Source of the DNA: Engraulis encrasicolus
Taxonomy: Eukaryota; Chordata; Actinopteri; Clupeiformes; Engraulidae
NCBI RefSeq assembly: GCF_034702125.1
Contig: NW_026945709.1
Coordinates: 671,967 to 735,966, forward strand
Direction of reading: 5' to 3'
DNA: 64,000 bases
The notes under the pieces: generated by a model
What the model was told of the DNA's origin: nothing
What the model saw: the letters and a program-made list of their open reading frames with translations, nothing else
Database searches by the model: none
Program-made: the position numbers and the translations under genes
Shown: positions 37,597 to 50,827 of the stretch, piece by piece
Numbering within the stretch: the first letter of the stretch is position 1
Layout: the number at the start of each line of letters is the position of its first letter

Positions 37597-37610
37597 AAAA
37601 AAGAGAGAGA
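37463..37610 (+). repeat. LINE 3' tail and (GA)n microsatellite
   Basis: GTATTTGTATGACTGCTTTG through CCAATAAAGCTCTTTGAATT is the conserved fish LINE 3' end, with an AATAAA signal. It passes into TGAATTGA and then a GA run (37536-37610). It is the continuation of the LINE interrupted at 34346. Confidence 0.75.
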
Positions 37611-38339
37611 AAGAAAAAAGATGAGTGATACATAGGGTGATGGCTATGGCTATGGCTAAAATAACAGAGAGGAAGAAAATGGATTGATTAAGCATTAGAG
37701 ACATGGGAGTACAAACTGTTCTCTGCCTCTGAGTACAGTCGTGAAGGATATGGGCCTCTATACTGTAGCCTTGGGATTTCATTTTATTTGATGCATTTGT
37801 TCATTCATTCATTCATTTGCTTCTCAATGAATAAAAATATACCCAACCTGCACCACATTGATCAAATCTCTACTCAACCTCAACCTAATATTTCACAGAG
37901 GCATTGAAAAGGGAGTCATGTTTATTTGACTATTTGACAAGTAGCCTATATTGTATAGTCAATTTGCACATTTATTTCCCAAAGTAAGTGGAATTGTTCC
38001 AACACAGTATACACATATCAAAAGTGCACTCAGGATCCATACCCAACAGAGGTATATGACATGGGATATGTCGAGGAAACAATTGAATAAAAGACACTAC
38101 AGGTCAAAATTTGGCAGAATGTACAGCAGGTTGAAAAAAGAACTGATAGAGCTCTCTGATTCTACACTACCCTGTGCTTACAGCCATGGCCTGATTATTT
38201 ATTTTAGTTTGGAATCACTGCTTCCAATTACACCAAGGCATAATCCAGGACTTGTAAATAAAGGTTTTTTTGTGTGTGAAATCTCCCCTCATGATTCCTG
38301 CCCAAGTACATTTGCACATGTTGCCTAATTGTTTTCATT
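37611..38339. other. No gene recognised
   Basis: Short (ATTC)n near 37801. A 125-aa frame at 37951-38328 shows no family motif. Confidence 0.5.
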
Positions 38340-38664
38340 AGCCAACTCTATTCATCCATTCCACTCAGCCTTCTGTCCCCATTTGAGATAAAAGCCCTAA
38401 GCTTCCATATATCAAAAAGAGGCCCATACTCTGTGACCTGTGTGTGGTCATGCAGTCCATCTGACCTCTTCAGTGTCCTGCTGCCAAATGAGGCCCTTCA
38501 TGCTCAGTTGAGCTTCATTTACGCATCACAAAGTTTACAGGGTACATGCCATAGAACTCTTTTTTGACAGCATTCCATGTCACAAACAAGTGACAACATT
38601 GGAATACAGTGGCAGCTCTAAAATGTAGTGGACTGCATTGTGTGAACTACATTTTACACACATA

Positions 38665-41600
38665 GACGGTGGGCTAGATTTCGTAGCTCCTTTAGAAAAT
38701 GAGTTTCGTTCTCACTCTCGAGTGGCAACTTGATTTTTCTAATATGACCTCCTGACAATATGTAAAGCAATATCCTGGCTGTTGCCACGCTGAAAAGTTG
38801 CACGTTGATCTTAAAAAATAACGAAAATAAAAAAGACTGGGGGTGACGTCACATAATGCACAGTCAATGGGAAGTCTCCGCCCCTCAAAGTTGAAAAGGG
38901 AATATTTATCCGCATATCGGGCTTTTTTCATAGGCAGATAATTCACCTAATCATTGAAACAACGTAGGCATTTCATTCCTGACCATTTTTCTGTTACTAG
39001 AAAAAATAACACAGCTTGCATTTCTTTACTGACACGTAGTTTTTTGGCGAATTGATCTACCCCCGTCACCTCATTGCTCTATTGCTTTGAGGGAACAGAC
39101 CTGTCATCTTTTTGACATTTATCTCTCGTTGCCCAATGATGGTCAGACAGTCGAACACTAACAGCGAAAAAGAGCACTCCTGAAAGTTTGAGAAAAATAA
39201 TTTTTTTTGCATGTACACAAGTGAGCCCACTTACCCCCCAACTTGTCACTTTTTGCCATGAAATCTGACGGTTCCGGGTAGCATGCACGCGCTAGCTGTA
39301 TTCTGCCTCGTTGACTTTGCATTGACGCAGGGATTAAAGCAAAAAAAAGTCATCTGACTGAACTTTTTTACCGGTTAGGTACCCGATCGAGTATCACTCC
39401 GTAACCCAACGAAAACCAATGTAGCCAGGCTCTGCCCTCGTAACGAAACATACACTGGTTTTACACAAGGAATGGTGTCAGAGCCAGCGCTAGACAAATG
39501 CAGACAGGGCAGTCATACCAAAAACTGCCACAAAATCAGAACTTCAACCAACATAAAACTTTTACACTTCACATTAACAATGAATATTCATTATACACTA
39601 AGTAGGCCTGTATACACTCAGTATGAATGTACCTATAGGTACTAGATCAGATGTGCTCAATCAGATGTAGGCCTACAATGCTATGTTTACAGATGCCAAT
39701 TTCTAAAAACAAAAAAGGAAAGAGGGAAAGGGGGCAGGCCTAGGCCACCAGATTGACTAGAACTGGCCGAGAATGGAGGGATAATGGATACTATCAGACT
39801 GCAAACACTGAACTGCAATTTGGGGCATGTTTTGGCTATTTCCTCTTATTTCTACCCATTATTTATGAATTGTTCACAACATTATGCAGAATGGATTCAC
39901 AATGAGTGTTGCTTCAAAATGGCTGATATCACCGAATTATTGACTTGGAATTGCAATGCGTTGATGCAGTGATCCCATTATGTTTTTTTGTTGTTGTAGT
40001 AGTAGTAGGCTATATTTTGTCTTTCACATCAGAATGGGCAAACACTGATCTGGTGAAAGCACTGGTGCGCATTGCTTGCAGTTGTATTTCTGACATTTAA
40101 AAAACAATGCACTGTCTGGTCATAGCAATCAGAGGGAGAGAACTAGTTGTTGGTTATGTGTATGTATTTCACCCTTTTTCACTATTCATCATGTTACAAA
40201 CAACTTGTTGACGTTTAAAAACAGGGTGCGGTAGTCTGCCTCTGTGTTCTACCGTTTTGAAAACCTATGGCTACTTTTTTGCTTCTCGATGTGCGGTGCC
40301 AGGCACACGCTTACCATTGATTTAAAAAACGTCCCCGATTCCTACACGCACTCGTGTTCTCTCATACAAGCTGACACGACGCACGCAGACACGACACAGT
40401 CACAGACGTCTATCGTTTAACAAAAGTAACACACTTTCCCAAGCTTGTCGCGCAACTTTCCACTCGAATCAAGGCAAATCACCCACCCATCAGTCCTGAG
40501 TGCGCAGTGCGCCTAACTGAACTCAAACGAAACGCATATTCCGAGAAGATGGGCACAGACGTTGAGCCACTCAAAAACAAGCACACACAATTGTTGCTGC
40601 ACACTATTCCAAACTATAAAAAATAGCATCACACAATAGCCTACAACAAGCCTTGAAAGTGAAACAAACATCGAAACGGCATTTATCGACCATGAGTCCA
40701 CCCATCAGAACACTGCTTCCCAGAACAAGACGTGACATAAAATATTGGCTCTGCCAGGGATAGCATCAGTGACTCCTGTAAAATGCAACCCATTTTTAAC
40801 TTATTTCTTAAATATATATCGGCAACAACAAAGTTAATCTGCTATGATTACAGATGAGACAGTAAATTATCCGTTGTCAGAAAGACAACTAGAGCTAGTT
40901 CTACCATAGCCCTTTTACGCAGCCAGTCAAACGCGCTAAACTTTGAGGAGGAAACGCGTGGTATCCTAGCTAGCTGTCAATGACAGCCGTCCCATTGGGG
41001 CTATGAATAATGTTAGTAAAAGCCACAATGCTTAAAAGGCAAACCCTTCATGAAAAGGACATCATGCGCAGTCGAAGTAAACTATTCTTTTTTTCCTAAC
41101 TATCTGCCACGGCAGGTGCAACGATAATGGAAACGTGTCCTACCTTCTTCCAGCTATGCATTCCATGCATTAGCCCATATTGGAATCTCAGTCCAACTCG
41201 TTTAACGATTGTCATGGCACTTTAAAGACATAGTATTACACTTATTTTTTTTCTGCCATCAGCAACAATGTTGGCTTTTTTTTTTCAATCTCTCGCGCTG
41301 CGCCGCCACCGAATTGTTGACCGCTCGTGCTGTACCTTTTTTTTAGGGAACACGGAAGAACAGGGGATGGCTCAAAACTATTGATGAGTGAATCTGTTGT
41401 AGGCCTATATCACACCAGTGGTGGAGTGTATAACTAAATCCGTACACCAAACACACCTCTCGTCCCCTTCTCGTGACCAGGAGTGCTCTCTATTTGTGTT
41501 CAGTTGGAAAGTAAAAATTGTAAATTAATTGACATAAATTATACGGACGGAAATCCGTCCAAACGAAAATCCAGTTGACGGAAATCCGTCGTAGCGACGG

Positions 41601-41806
41601 AAAACTTTAATCCCTGTAGATGACGTCACTCGGTCGGCTAGTTTTTGTTGTCATTTTTATAAATCAATGTGCAAGTTTTGAGGATGGCAACAGCCAAAAT
41701 ATTGATTAATGGGTTGTCAGGGGGTTATATAAGCAAAAATAAAGTTGCCACTCGTTAACACCAACGAACTGACAAGATATGAGACTGGGCCCACCACCTA
41801 ATAGCC
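38665..41806. mobile_element. 3.1 kb inverted-repeat element inserted in the tandem array
   Basis: The outer arms, 38665-38850 and about 41620-41806, are inverted and roughly 70-75 per cent alike (GAGTGGCAACTTGATTTTTC against its partner, GGCTGTTGCCA, GTGACGTCA). The array reads TTTTACACACATA before and TACAGTAAACTC after, while an uninterrupted unit at 42435 reads TTTTACACATACAGTAAACT. The empty site therefore predicts a TA duplication. Interior: a hAT-like insertion and no recognised gene. Confidence 0.6.
39328..41616. mobile_element. hAT-like element with CAGGGATTAAAG ends
   Basis: CAGGGATTAAAG at the left and CTTTAATCCCTG at the right are perfect 12-bp inverted repeats of hAT type. Flanks CATTGACG and TAGATGAC only partly agree, so the duplication has decayed or the right boundary is off by a base. 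GACGGAAATCCGTC palindromes crowd the right end (41555-41600). No transposase motif is recognisable in 2.3 kb. Confidence 0.55.
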
Positions 41807-43195
41807 TACAGTAAACTCAAAAACATGTCTTTGCCTTTATGTCATGACTCTTATGGACTACTTTTGTTGTGACTCTTCACAAAAAAAAAATCCCCTTATT
41901 TAGGCTCTATCCACGTAAGTAACTCATATTGTTGCAGAACTGCTATTTTAAATCAAAATTGTGTCTCAATGTTAACGATGAGAACATCCCTAGGCTGATG
42001 TAAATAAAAATGTTGTGTTGATTTTCATTTACTTACAGCATGATGTTCATCCAGCACATTCCTCAGTTTTGCCTTCTATCTGAGACCCACTCTGCATGTG
42101 ACCTGTGTTTGCAATTAATCAGCTGTCCTCTCCAGTGTCCTGTTACCAAAAGAGACTCATATGTTCAGGTGAGCCTTATGCAGTATACGCATCACAATGG
42201 GGGCCTGTCATAAAACTCAGATATGACAGCATTCTATGTCACAAACAAGTGACTAAAGTGGAATACAGTGGCAGCCTAAAACACTGCAGTGTGGCCCTTC
42301 ATGCTCAGGCGAGCCTTATATAAGCATTACCATGTTTACATTCATAGAACTCTATTTTGACATCATTCTTTGTCACAAACAAGTCACAAAATTGGAATAC
42401 AGTGGCACCCTAAAATGTGGACTACATTTTGTGGATTTTACACATACAGTAAACTCCAAAACACACCTTTGCCTTTATGTCATGACTCTTATGGAAAACT
42501 TTTGTTATAACTCTTCACAAAAACCATCCCCCCTTATTTAGGCTCTATACATGTAAGTTACTCATATCTTTGCAGAACTGCCATTTTAAACAATATAGTC
42601 TTCTGTCCCCATGTTAACTTTGAGATAAAATCCCTAAGTGATGTAAATAAAATGTTGTGTTGATTTTCATTTACTTACAGCATGATGTTCACCCAGCACC
42701 TTCATCAGTTTTACCTTCCATCTGAGACTCACTCTGTGACCTGTGTGAGCAATCAATCAGGAGTCCATCTGATCTCTTCAGTGTCCTGTTGCCAAATGAG
42801 ACTCTTTTTGTTCAGGTGAGCCTTATAAGCAACACCATGGGGACCTGTCATAGAACTCAGTTATGACAGCATTCTACTGAATGTCACAAACAAGTGACCT
42901 AATTGGAATAGAATGTCAGCCTGAACACTGCAGTAAGTAATATCAACATTTTATGTTCAGGAAGCTGACAATTTTTGTTCGTATTGTGTGTCATTCTGTG
43001 CACCACATTATGTATATTTGTTAAAGAAAGAAAGAAGAAAGAAGAAAACATTCCCCTCATTTGGGCTCTACAAGTAACACATTAAGTTGTATGAAAGCCA
43101 TTTTAAACATCAATTAGTGTTGTATCCATCTTAAAGTTGAGATAAATCCTTAAGCTTACATAGTTCAAAACGCTGTGTTGATTTTCAATCACTTA

Positions 43196-44355
43196 TTGTA
43201 CATAGTACATCCATCAACTTCAGGTTAACAAATCAACACAGAACCAACACTATGCTGTCTGTATTCACTTGTACCTCATGTGGGAAAAATAAACAGTAGA
43301 AGCTCTTTAACTTCCTCCCAAGGTAAGTGTGCTATTGTAACAAGTTATTATTAGATTGGCACCACTTCTTCCAAGTATAAGGCAACGTCTAAACACCATC
43401 CGCCCCTTTGGAATGTGCCTTTATGATCGGGTTGCTTTTGCCAATCATGACATGTAATTACTTCCATTAACCACACTGTACTTTCCTGTCCAGACCAATT
43501 TATACACACACCCAATGAACATTCACATTCCGGTGACAGGCTAATAAATCAACACTAACATGCTGACACGGTGACATCGACTGTCTGTTATTCTACTGCA
43601 AGCAAAAAGTAGAGGCTATCGAACTTATCATCGAAACCCAAGGGAAGGGGTGATCAGGGAAGCCGACAGCGGGAGACAAAGTGGTCAGGGAGAGAGGGGG
43701 CCCAGAAATGAGTTCTCATAGCATTGTATGTATTTAGAGGGGGGCCCTTTCAGATTACTTTGTCCCGGGCCAGGTCAAAATGTCAGCGGCCCTAGGGAGG
43801 ATATTTTGACAACTTCACTCCACTCCAGTCATGCTCCCATTATAGAAACCACTCATTACCGCTCTGTACAATAAGCTAATATTTAGTGATTGTACTTAAT
43901 AACAGTGTGCCTCATAAGTGGATGAAACACAAAAGGGTGAGTGGCCCCAGAGTCTTCCTGTTCTCCAGGAGATGTTTTGACGTTAGCGTAGTAGCACTAA
44001 TTTGCTCCCCATGGGGAACCCACTTCACCTGATGGGAACATGACATTCAGACTCGCTATTAAGGCTAACCTTTAGCTCCCACTTAGCACTTTCCCAAGAA
44101 AAGCCGGCTGATGTAATTGTTCGATTTGTGAAAGACAGTGAGGTTAATATCTTATCAAAGCTAAGGTAGGAGGTGTCTGTGGTGTTTTTGAACTTTCTTT
44201 CCTTCTGCCCCCCCTGTCTCTCTTTCTTTCTTTCTTTATTGCCTACTCCCCATCTCCACCTCCTATCCACTCTTTTCCTCTTCTTTGTAAGTGCATACAC
44301 ATAAAATGTCCACTGAAGCGATGACTGCTCATTCTCCTCTCCAGTGGCGAAAGGG
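43196..44355. other. No gene recognised
   Basis: Unassigned; GGGGGGCCC-containing stretch near 43690-43750. Confidence 0.5.
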
Positions 44356-44465
44356 ACAGGTGTGGCACACATGCAAACACACACACACAAATGCGCACGC
44401 ACACACATACACACACGCGCGCGCACACGCACACACACGACACATGCACACGCACACACACAGCA
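44356..44465. repeat. Degenerate AC/ACGC tract
   Basis: CACGCGCGCGCACACG interruptions within AC dinucleotides. Overlapping 60-144 aa frames are artefacts. Confidence 0.85.
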
Positions 44466-44623
44466 GCTGTGCTCCAGTCTGCCTCCTTATTGGCAACATA
44501 CACACAGCAGCACTGCCCCTCACACACTTCTCCATATACCTTAATGGACAATAAACTCCAGTCATTAGCTCTAATAAATCAGATCTACGAGATGATAAAT
44601 ATGATTCTCTGCGCTAGGCTAAC

Positions 44624-44968
<345 letters not shown>

Positions 44969-45246
44969 TCGAGCATTAGGAGGTGATGGGTGTGCACTGA
45001 CGCAATTGGCTACTTTATCCTCAGTGTTGGAGGAAGAGGATGACACGGTGACATGATTTTTGCGCAAAGAGAACACATACATTGTGCACAATACATGCAT
45101 AACCATTCACCATGAATCAGTATCTTTCCTAAATACTTTACTGATTGAGTCATGAATCCATGTCGAATGAAATGCATAAAAAGACTGTGTACAAATGCGT
45201 GGAAATGGGCTGTCAAAGCCAGTCATTTAAAGCATATAACCAAAAA

Positions 45247-45395
45247 CACACAGACGCACACACGCATGCATGCACACATGCACACACGCACGCGTACACA
45301 TGCACGCACGCACACACCATTTATAGAGAAGAGGTGTGTGTGTGTGTGTGTATGCTTGCGTGCACGCGTGTGTGTCTGTGTGTGTGTGTGTGTTT
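45247..45395. repeat. Facing ACGC and TGCG tracts
   Basis: CACACGCATGCATGCACACA (45258 on) and GTGTGTGTGTATGCTTGCGT (45335 on) are broadly complementary across a short spacer, a potential hairpin. Confidence 0.8.
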
Positions 45396-45694
45396 GGTTG
45401 TATCCTTAAAATGTGTGTCAGTGCCACGGTAGTGTGTGTGGTGATGGTCTTCATTTCTTTTCACTGCTGCCATCTGTTACCTCTCCCACAGGATTCATAC
45501 CAATAAACCAATCCACCCATGAAGGCTGCACACCTCTCTCTCTCTTTCTCATCCTTTCTTCCTCTTTCTCTCTCTCTCATCCTTTCTTCCAGTCTGTCTC
45601 TCTTACTATCTTTTTTGTCGCAAGTGATTGAGATGCTTGAGCGACACATCACTGATTGCTTTTATGCTTTCATTATGGACTCTATCTCACTGAA
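45396..45694. other. Pyrimidine-rich DNA, no gene
   Basis: CTCTCTCTTTCTCATCC repeats twice near 45535 and 45562. Confidence 0.5.
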
Positions 45695-45702
45695 GGTAGG
45701 CT

Positions 45703-48233
45703 CAGGGCCGGTTTTAACCCTATCGCGCCGGATGCATCATATATGTCTCATCAAATTCAAAGCCCTCTCCACGCTGACACACAAAAAAAAATCCATCTCA
45801 AAAACATCCTGCGTGTCATTTCCAAACGTCCTGCAGTACACGGAAACCGCCACAAGAGAGCAGCGGTCAACAACAAGTTGATCACAGCTCGGCGAAAAAT
45901 GCAAAAATGGAGTAGAAGCGGTTTCCCTGACCGACGCTGAGATATCGTCAAATTGCAAAAGGTTTGTGTACAAATTTCCGAAATATAACTCTACATCCTT
46001 TAATTTGAACACTTGCTTTGTGCAATTAATCAAGGAAGAGTTTATATTTTTACACCGTGTTGCAGAGAGATCGTGCTAAAACGGATGAAACATATAAGAA
46101 CCATCCGGCGGTGGCAGGAAGTCAGCCATCAATGCATTTGCTCCATAGGGAAACTTACAAAGCATACCACGACGATCGTTTAACAAAACACACAAGTTGT
46201 TTTACTTCAAGACAAAGATATTGCCTTAAGAAACGGGTTTTACTTGCAATTTTGAAAATGTAATGCAAAATGTTGAAATTATGATCTCGTAAAAAATGCA
46301 TTGAAGTGAATGGAGAAATGGTCCAATTGTAGTAATGGACCCATATATTCAAATTACACATCAAAAATGAATAATGATCTATATTACACTCATAAATAGG
46401 TTGTTAAGCATTCGATCAGCTATGTTTTTACATAGATTTTAAAAAATTACCCAACCAGGCTGTGGGAAATGTAAAATATGGTCCTGCTAAAACAAGGATA
46501 GGCTTAAAAAAATGGCAGGATCTCACTAAATATTTAAAGATAATCCTAAAATTAAATTGTCTGACAACTTTTTTAAATTAAAAAAAAGTTGTAAATGCAT
46601 TAAAAGTCATTTTTCAATGGTCATGAAATTGGAATTTCCATTCATTAAAAGCCTGATGCATCATATATGATGCATTAAATATCTCAGTGACCTTAACAAA
46701 ATTTTGATTTTTAAAATTTTGAAATTCTTCTTATAAGGGACCAATATTGAAGCAAATTCCAAAAAAATAGAATTTTCTCTCATTGCTTTCATGGTTCAGG
46801 TTTCACAGGGTTAAGCATAGGCCGGCTAGGCGGTCGCCTAGGGCGCCATGTAAAGAAGAAGCGCCGAAATGGCGCTCTCCGATGCATAATTTTGCGATAT
46901 GGAGTTTTTTTTATGAAGTCGCAATCAACAAAGCGTGGCGAAAGCGCTCCTCACGGCAAAACGCCCCTCAGCCAATAGTAATATGGCTTTCAACTGTCTC
47001 TGGGAAGTCTGTGAACCAATAAACAGACAGTCCTGAGAAAGGGGGCGGGACGAGTGACAGCGTGCAATCTATTTTGAATTTGGAGGCTCACTGGAGAGAC
47101 AGAGAGGGCAAGCGCAAACAGCAGTGCTGCCCTGCTGGGTGGAGAATTGTTATGTTCTCATTAAACCAGTCATTGCATGATGCAGGAGTTGCAGAGGGTG
47201 TTTTGGAACTATGTGATTTAATCAGCAACTGTTTGTGATTATGGAGAGCCTAATAGTTATGAGGCTACTGTTTGGAATTAGAGGGAAAAAGAGCTTTGTT
47301 TTTGAACTGAGAAATCGCTAGTTAGCATGCTAACATTAGCCAAGTATGGCAAGCAATGTAATACAGTAAAGTAGCTGTTAGTAGCCTACTCACTACTCAC
47401 TAACACCCACCTGATATCATAATACTTGCTTAGGTTGACAAGCAATGTAAAGTAATACTGGTGCAATGTTTAAAACAATTTTAGCTGCCATATCTCCTTC
47501 CATCCACTTGAATGAATTACCTGCTTGTTGTAAGCTTAAAAAAACATTGTTTCCAGACCAGAATGACATACATGAATCATGTAACAGAACCATGCACAGC
47601 ATGTTTTCATGCTGAGTGATGTAGTATTGCAGACAAGTGAGGCTATTTACTATATTTTGTATATTATGAAATTCAAAAGCGTGACAGCTCTTCTCCCTTT
47701 CTCTCACCCTGTCCCTCCAGTTCAAACACATAGATAGCCCCCTTCTCATTCTCCTACTCAAATGCACCACTATTTCCAGTCCAGAAATTGGTTTGGAATC
47801 ATAGACAGCACAAATGTGTAGCTTATTAAAATTGTTATGCTGCCATGCTTTGTGATGCTGTAGGTAGTGTAGATAGGCTATCAATGGTAGTGTAGATAGG
47901 CTATCAATGCAGACCTCCTTGGTAGGCTTATTGTCTACACGTGCATTTTGCATGCAAATGTACTGTATCACTCTCCTGGTATTTCAATTCCATATTACAA
48001 TTCAAACACATTGATAACCTCCCTCTCATCTGGGGTTGGGGGCACCACCACCATCACATCCAACACACCACACAGTGAAGCTACTTTCATGCGACTCAAT
48101 CTGATGTGTTGGTCGCCTGTCAAAAAGAACCAGAAATCCATTTGATGCAAAACAGTTATTGTTCTGATGCTATTTAGTTAAGCTTACTACCGGTATTACT
48201 CTTGTGTTCTGTAAGGTATAAAAAAGAGTTTTT

Positions 48234-48264
<31 letters not shown>

Positions 48265-48312
48265 CAGAACTCAAACTCGCCTAGGGCACCAAATAAGCCA
48301 GAACCGGCCCTG
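45703..48312. mobile_element. hAT element with exact 8-bp duplication
   Basis: The left end CAGGGCCGGTTTT and right end GAACCGGCCCTG are inverted, and GGTAGGCT flanks both (45695-45702 and 48313-48320). Behind the left terminus, after a nested insertion, GGCGGTCGCCTAGGGCGCC mirrors the right subterminal CGCCTAGGGCACC. No transposase is recognisable, and a 184-aa minus frame (47417-47971) has no family motif. A 24-bp tandem (GTAGTGTAGATAGGCTATCA) occurs twice at 47865-47912. Poly-T/poly-G at 48227-48264 may contain assembly error. Confidence 0.85.
45718..46810. mobile_element. piggyBac-like element nested in the hAT
   Basis: CCCTATCGCGCCGG starts directly after TTAA (45714-45717), and CACAGGG ends directly before TTAA (46811-46814). 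Removing it with one TTAA restores a continuous hAT end (GGCCGGTTTTAAGCATAGGC). Inside, GATGCATCATATATG near the left end and GATGCATCATATATGATGCA near 46653 are related. No transposase; non-autonomous, 1093 bp. Confidence 0.75.
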
Positions 48313-48378
48313 GGTAGGCTACGTGACTGTAACTCCCAAACAGCCAACAGGTGAAAACATGTCTGTCCTTCCATGTAA

Positions 48379-48535
<157 letters not shown>

Positions 48536-50115
48536 TGTAGGCCTATGTGTGTGTTTAGTTGTATCAATTCCTTTCAATGCCCGGCCATCACCGCCCATTT
48601 CCACTTCTGATCCCAAGCCAGGGGAGACAAACAGAGGAGAAGACAGAGAGAAAAGACAGAGAGAGACAATGCAAGAGGGAAAAAAGAGATAAAGAGGCTT
48701 ACCAGAGAAAATAAACGTGTGAAATCCCCCAGACCACGAGTAGAATCGACTATATCGACTCAGACGTGCTGAGACAAAGATAAGGATTAAAAACATAAAG
48801 AGCATACCATTCATGATCTCTCTCTCTCTATCTGTGTATGTGTGTGTTTGTGTGTGTGTGTACGTTTGTACGTGCGTGCGTGTTAGATTCTAAGAGTTTG
48901 GAGTCAGTCAGACAGGCTCTGCCAAAAAGACTCCTGAGCCCTCGAGTCCAATCGATAATACGATTCCCACAATCCCTCTGTGGAATATTGTAAACAACCA
49001 AACAAAGTGGGCTAACAAAAGGCGTGCGAATAGTCAACGTCAGACATACCGTAGGCCTACACCTCTTTTGTATTCTTCCCTTATCTTTTCCTCAGTTTTT
49101 CCCCTCTGTCTCTGTCTTCAGCTGCTCCTCATTCTGTCCGCTTCCTGCAAGTGGGATTGAACTCCGATTGAATCCTTTGCAAAATCCACAAAGTACAGTC
49201 GATGATAAGCTCTTTCAGCTTGCTGGCATAAATGCTGTGTTCCATAAGTATTTCTGAAAATATACATGAATGAATAACAAGAATGTAGCAATGTTATAAT
49301 GATTGGGAAATGCTACAAAATATGACTTTTTAGTTTACCTCTTAGTGCTGTTAGCATTTATTTTCTGTAGGCTATGGCCGTGCTCAGAGTAGTACCATTA
49401 CAAAACATGAGTCAGATTTGTGTCATTAGTAGTGATGGTAGTACTCAATCTTTCCATGTTTTCTATGCTTGATATGCTCTAAAAAGGGAAGCACAGGAGC
49501 CGAGGCAACAACAGGAGCCGAGGCAATAATAAGAACACCAAGATGAGGGAAGAAGCATATAAAAAATAAAAGACCAACAATTTGTCAGTTGTGGTAAGGA
49601 AAGCAAGCAAACTATTTACTGAGATGATATTAGAAGCCCAGCTGAAAGCATTAAAATAAACACTAGTAGGTGGAAAACTGGTCTTATAAAAACATTGATA
49701 TTGACGTAAAATTACATAGAACAAAAAACATATGTAGTATGTGTGAAATGTCTTGAGTTTACTTACTTTGAACTTGACTGCTTAAACAAGGCCTATCATT
49801 GCCTCAGTGAAACGCCTTATAATCTCTAATGTTAAAAAAGCGTGTGGACAAGGTCTGAGCGTGAAAGACAGTGATCATTTATTTATATAATCGGAGCTTA
49901 ATCTTCCCCAAGATCTTCCCGCTTTTTTCATTTTCACGTATTTGCAGTATTTCCAAGCATTATTCATGAATGTGCATATCATTTGCTTCTCATTGTTGTC
50001 AGTACTTAGATTTATTGGTATTAGAATTATTAACATAGCTTAGCATACTCACTGGAAGTAAATGGGAGCAACAGCATCAAGTAACAAGTGATCACAGGAC
50101 TGGCTTAGATAACTG
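48536..50115. other. No gene recognised
   Basis: Short TG tract at 48837-48883. ACAGGAGCCGAGGCAA repeated near 49493 and 49509. The rest is unassigned AT-rich DNA. Confidence 0.5.
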
Positions 50116-50119
50116 TTAA

Positions 50120-50452
50120 AGTGATGCTGTCCATTTTTTTGAAATAAGCTCATATTACACCTCCCCTGGAGTTAAATAATTGAGTTTTACCTTTCTCCTG
50201 TACTTTCAACTGTTCTCTGAGTACGGCGGTGCAAATTTTACCTCCATGCTAGCAGTTAACATTGAGTCCTATGAGACCAGCTGGCCTCTAACTGGTCTCA
50301 TAAGAGTCAATGTTAACTGTTAGCTTGGAGGTAAAATTTGCACCGCCGTACTCAGAGAACATTTGAAAGTACAGGAGAAAGGTATAACGCAATTATTTAA
50401 CTCAAGGGGATATGTAATATAAGCTTATTTCCAAAAATGGGACAGTATCACT
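50120..50452. mobile_element. 333-bp hairpin MITE with TTAA duplications
   Basis: AGTGATGCTGTCC at the left and GGACAGTATCACT at the right, each next to TTAA (50116-50119, 50453-50456). The arms pair over nearly their whole length, including GTACGGCGGTGCAAATTTTA against its complement near 50330. The loop is short, around CCAGCTGGCCTC. Start AGTG plus TTAA resembles the Kolobok-like ends at 13396. Confidence 0.85.
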
Positions 50453-50456
50453 TTAA

Positions 50457-50819
50457 GCACTGGTGAATTTTACATTCATTTTAAAGTAGTTTATAACATT
50501 TGATGATGTTTTGTTTGCTCCCATAGAATGGCATTACTACACTTTATGTGGCTATAGGCAATGCAAAGACAGATGAAAAAGCCTATGTATTCTCATATTT
50601 TACTGTGACCTAACTACATATGAGCAATTTCTTGAAAGGAGGTGGACTGTTCCTTTAAAACACCAACCACCTACTGATATTCGACTACACCACTAGCACC
50701 ACTAGCACCACTAGGACCCACCATCTAATCATGGCTGACTCATGTCCTGCAGGCAAATTTTATATTTCTCTTAGAAGAACTACAAGCGGCTTTGATTCGC
50801 CACAGCTCAGTGTGAAACA
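50457..50819. other. No feature recognised
   Basis: CACCACTAG is repeated three times near 50690-50715. Otherwise unassigned. Confidence 0.5.
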
Positions 50820-50827
50820 GGTCGAAC

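Larger units (their letters stand above)
38340..43195. repeat. Tandem array with period about 640 bp, split by an insertion
   Basis: CATGACTCTTATGG begins similar blocks near 41842 and 42481, and TTACTTACAGCATGATGTTC occurs near 42030 and 42671. Words such as GTCACAAACAAGTGAC, GTGTCCTG(T/C)TGCCAAA and ATTTAGGCTCTA recur near 38460-38600, 42130-42260, 42290-42400 (partial) and 42700-42900, and a further decayed copy lies at 43050-43195. Copies are about 80-85 per cent alike by eye. No coding frame is conserved between them. Confidence 0.75.

Noticed and set aside
47417..47971. 184-aa minus-strand open frame inside a hAT element
   Set aside because: No conserved motif, no transposase signature, and the location inside a non-autonomous transposon argue against a gene.
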